Assembly: GCA_009733745.1 (NCBI GenBank)
Contig: WNWL01000001.1
Span: forward strand, 806,001-870,000
Reading direction: 5' to 3'
DNA length: 64,000 nt
Origin: Oceanobacillus sp. HTM 045
GTDB taxonomy: Bacteria > Pseudomonadota > Alphaproteobacteria > Rhodobacterales > Rhodobacteraceae
Below the pieces are notes generated by a model that was not told the DNA's origin, searched no databases, and saw only the letters and a list, made by a program, of their open reading frames with translations. Position numbers and translations under genes: made by a program. Positions 62,824-64,000 of the stretch are shown here, one piece after another. Numbering within the stretch: position 1 is the stretch's first letter; every line of letters starts with the position of its first letter.

Positions 62824-63621
62824 ATGGCGGACGGGGGTGCTCTCACGGGCAAGGTTGCGGTGGTCACCGGGTCGAACTCGGGCATCGGCCTTGGCGTCGC
62901 GCGGGAACTGGCGAAACGGGGCGCGTCGGTCGCGCTGAACTCCTTCACCGACAACGCGGAAGACCATGATCTCGCGAAGGAAATCGCCGACGAGACCGGC
63001 GCGAAGGTGGTCTACATCCAGGCGGACATGTCGAAGCCCGACGAATGCCGGGCACTGGTGACGAAGGCCGTGGAACAGCTCGGAAGCTGCGACATCCTCG
63101 TCAACAACGCCGGCATCCAGTTCGTCGCCGGGATCGACGAGTTCCCGACCGAGAAGTGGGACGCGATCATCGCGATCAATCTCTCCTCCGCCTTCCACAC
63201 GACCGCCGCCGCCCTGCCGGTGATGCGGGAGAAGGGCTGGGGCCGCGTGGTCAACATCGCCTCCGCACACGGCCTCACCGCCTCGCCATTCAAGTCGGCC
63301 TATGTCGCCGCGAAGCACGGCGTCGTCGGGCTCTCCAAGGTCACCGCGCTGGAGACCGCGCAGGAGCCGATCACCTGCAACGCCATCTGCCCCGGTTACG
63401 TCCTCACGCCGCTGGTGGAGGCGCAGATCCCCGACACGATGGCGAAGTACGACATGGACCGCGAAACGGTGATCAAGGAGGTCATGCTGGAGCGCCAGCC
63501 CTCCAAGGAATTCGCCACCGTCGAGCAACTCGGCGGCACGGTCGCCTTCCTCTGCTCCGACGACGCGGCGCAGATCACAGGGACGACGATCTCCGTTGAC
63601 GGCGGCTGGACCGCGCTCTGA
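62824..63621 (+). CDS. bdhA: 3-hydroxybutyrate dehydrogenase (SDR)
   Basis: A 265-aa short-chain dehydrogenase. Nucleotide fold VAVVTGSNSGIGLGVARELA, NNAGIQFVAGIDEFPTEKWD, catalytic Ser-Tyr-Lys in VVNIASAHGLTASPFKSAYV with AAKHGVVGLSKVTALETA, then CNAICPGYVLTPLVEAQIPD, diagnostic of D-beta-hydroxybutyrate dehydrogenases, and ITGTTISVDGGWTAL at the end. It interconverts 3-hydroxybutyrate and acetoacetate, as in polyhydroxybutyrate turnover. AAAAGGAGATTGGTCC gives a good start. It follows the orphan terminator by 132 bp. Confidence 0.93.
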   Translation: MADGGALTGKVAVVTGSNSGIGLGVARELAKRGASVALNSFTDNAEDHDLAKEIADETGAKVVYIQADMSKPDECRALVTKAVEQLGSCDILVNNAGIQFVAGIDEFPTEKWDAIIAINLSSAFHTTAAALPVMREKGWGRVVNIASAHGLTASPFKSAYVAAKHGVVGLSKVTALETAQEPITCNAICPGYVLTPLVEAQIPDTMAKYDMDRETVIKEVMLERQPSKEFATVEQLGGTVAFLCSDDAAQITGTTISVDGGWTAL

Positions 63622-63666
63622 CGCGGCCCGCTTGCGCGCACCCGGGCGCTCGCCCACAATCGGCCC

Positions 63667-64000
63667 ATGCCATTGGGCCGTATCAGGGGTGTGCTGCTTG
63701 ATCTCGGCGGCGTCGTCTTCATCGGCGACGCGCCAATTCCCGGCTCGATCGACGCGGTCGCCCGCCTCCGCGATGCCGGGATCGGCGTCCGCTTCCTGAC
63801 GAACACCACCCGCCGGCCGGCGCGGACGCTGATTTCCGACCTCGCGAAGATGGGCCTTGCCGTGCGGGACGAGGAACTCCTCACCCCCGCCCGCGTGGCC
63901 CGCCGATGGCTCGAGGCGGGCGGAATGGTCCCGCACCTGCTCATGCACCCGGCAATCGAGGAAGAGTTCGCCGGGCTTCCGTCCGAGGGGCCTGTGGCCG
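63667..64000 (+). CDS. HAD-superfamily phosphatase, LHPP/HDHD2-like (cut by window edge)
   Basis: The first 111 residues of a HAD hydrolase of the IIA group. Motif I is GVLLDLGGVVFIGDAPIPGS, with Gly in place of the second Asp, similar to LHPP/HDHD2 proteins; motif II is VRFLTNTTRRPARTLISDLA. The sequence runs off the right end before motifs III and IV. It is 45 bp after bdhA on the same strand and may be co-transcribed. The substrate is unknown. Confidence 0.85.
   Translation, partial: MPLGRIRGVLLDLGGVVFIGDAPIPGSIDAVARLRDAGIGVRFLTNTTRRPARTLISDLAKMGLAVRDEELLTPARVARRWLEAGGMVPHLLMHPAIEEEFAGLPSEGPVA

Overview
The window is high-GC (about two thirds G+C), densely packed chromosomal DNA. Its gene order and families point to an alphaproteobacterium of the Rhodobacterales (Rhodobacteraceae-like). 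The left end carries the block ntrB, dus (nifR3), ispDF, pgpA, cinA, a COQ10/RatA-like gene and lipA, which is typical of that group. No rRNA, tRNA, CRISPR array, insertion sequence or prophage was seen. Most of the region is core metabolism and cell-envelope housekeeping, interleaved with small lipoproteins, secreted proteins of unknown function and a few accessory pieces.

Layout. 1-8 kb: nitrogen sensing (ntrB), tRNA modification (dus), isoprenoid precursors (ispDF), phospholipid (pgpA), NMN deamidase-type cinA, lipoate synthesis (lipA), two small secreted proteins and an ABC membrane subunit with no ATPase. 8-14 kb: two tandem DM13 lipoproteins, an arginase-family protein, mtnA and a large glycine-rich lipoprotein. 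13.4-16.7 kb: a divergent oxyR/katG peroxide-defence pair. 17-24 kb: a DUF1801 and ADP-ribosylglycohydrolase pair, an NAD-binding/SAF-domain oxidoreductase, a kinase-like P-loop ATPase, a VIT-type ion transporter, and a papain-like cysteine protease with a downstream partner. A repeat family of about 160 bp lies in the intergenic gaps here (four copies) and again after nadE (one copy). 24.6-33 kb: trmFO, a degenerate sensor kinase, a methyltransferase, three paralogous lipoproteins, and the coupled set cysS, cimA and a squalene/phytoene-synthase-like gene. 33.5-38 kb: a protein with a CNF-deamidase-like Cys-His signature, a c-type cytochrome, SRPBCC and ACT proteins, and a small putative regulator behind a palindrome.

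38-46 kb: gltX with a TTG start, then a lower-GC accessory patch with three DnaA-box-like 9-mers, a strong promoter and a frame-broken GIY-YIG gene. Next come a cupin/BKACE pair, a divergent TetR/MFS efflux pair with a perfect palindrome, and leuA preceded by a leader peptide with five consecutive leucine codons. 46-49 kb: a possible clan CD peptidase-like protein and two MORN-repeat exported proteins, one built from a duplicated nine-repeat block. 49-58 kb: nadE, a short MltG-like protein, and the rod-shape operon mreB-mreC-mreD-mrdA-rodA. 58-64 kb: a 2-hydroxyacid dehydrogenase, a DUF502 membrane protein, a PAS-like protein, an oligopeptide-type binding protein, a UUCG-capped orphan terminator, a 3-hydroxybutyrate dehydrogenase and a truncated HAD phosphatase.

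How the genes work together. The clearest functional groups are cell elongation (mreBCD, PBP2, RodA, nearby MltG-like), peroxide response (OxyR controlling KatG), branched-chain amino-acid supply (leuA with attenuation; cimA feeding 2-oxobutyrate for isoleucine), and tRNA charging and modification (cysS, gltX, dus, trmFO). The least expected observations are the dispersed repeat that keeps a reading frame open, the leuA leader peptide, the single-base-broken GIY-YIG gene beside DnaA boxes, and three separate proteins with effector-type cysteine-enzyme signatures.
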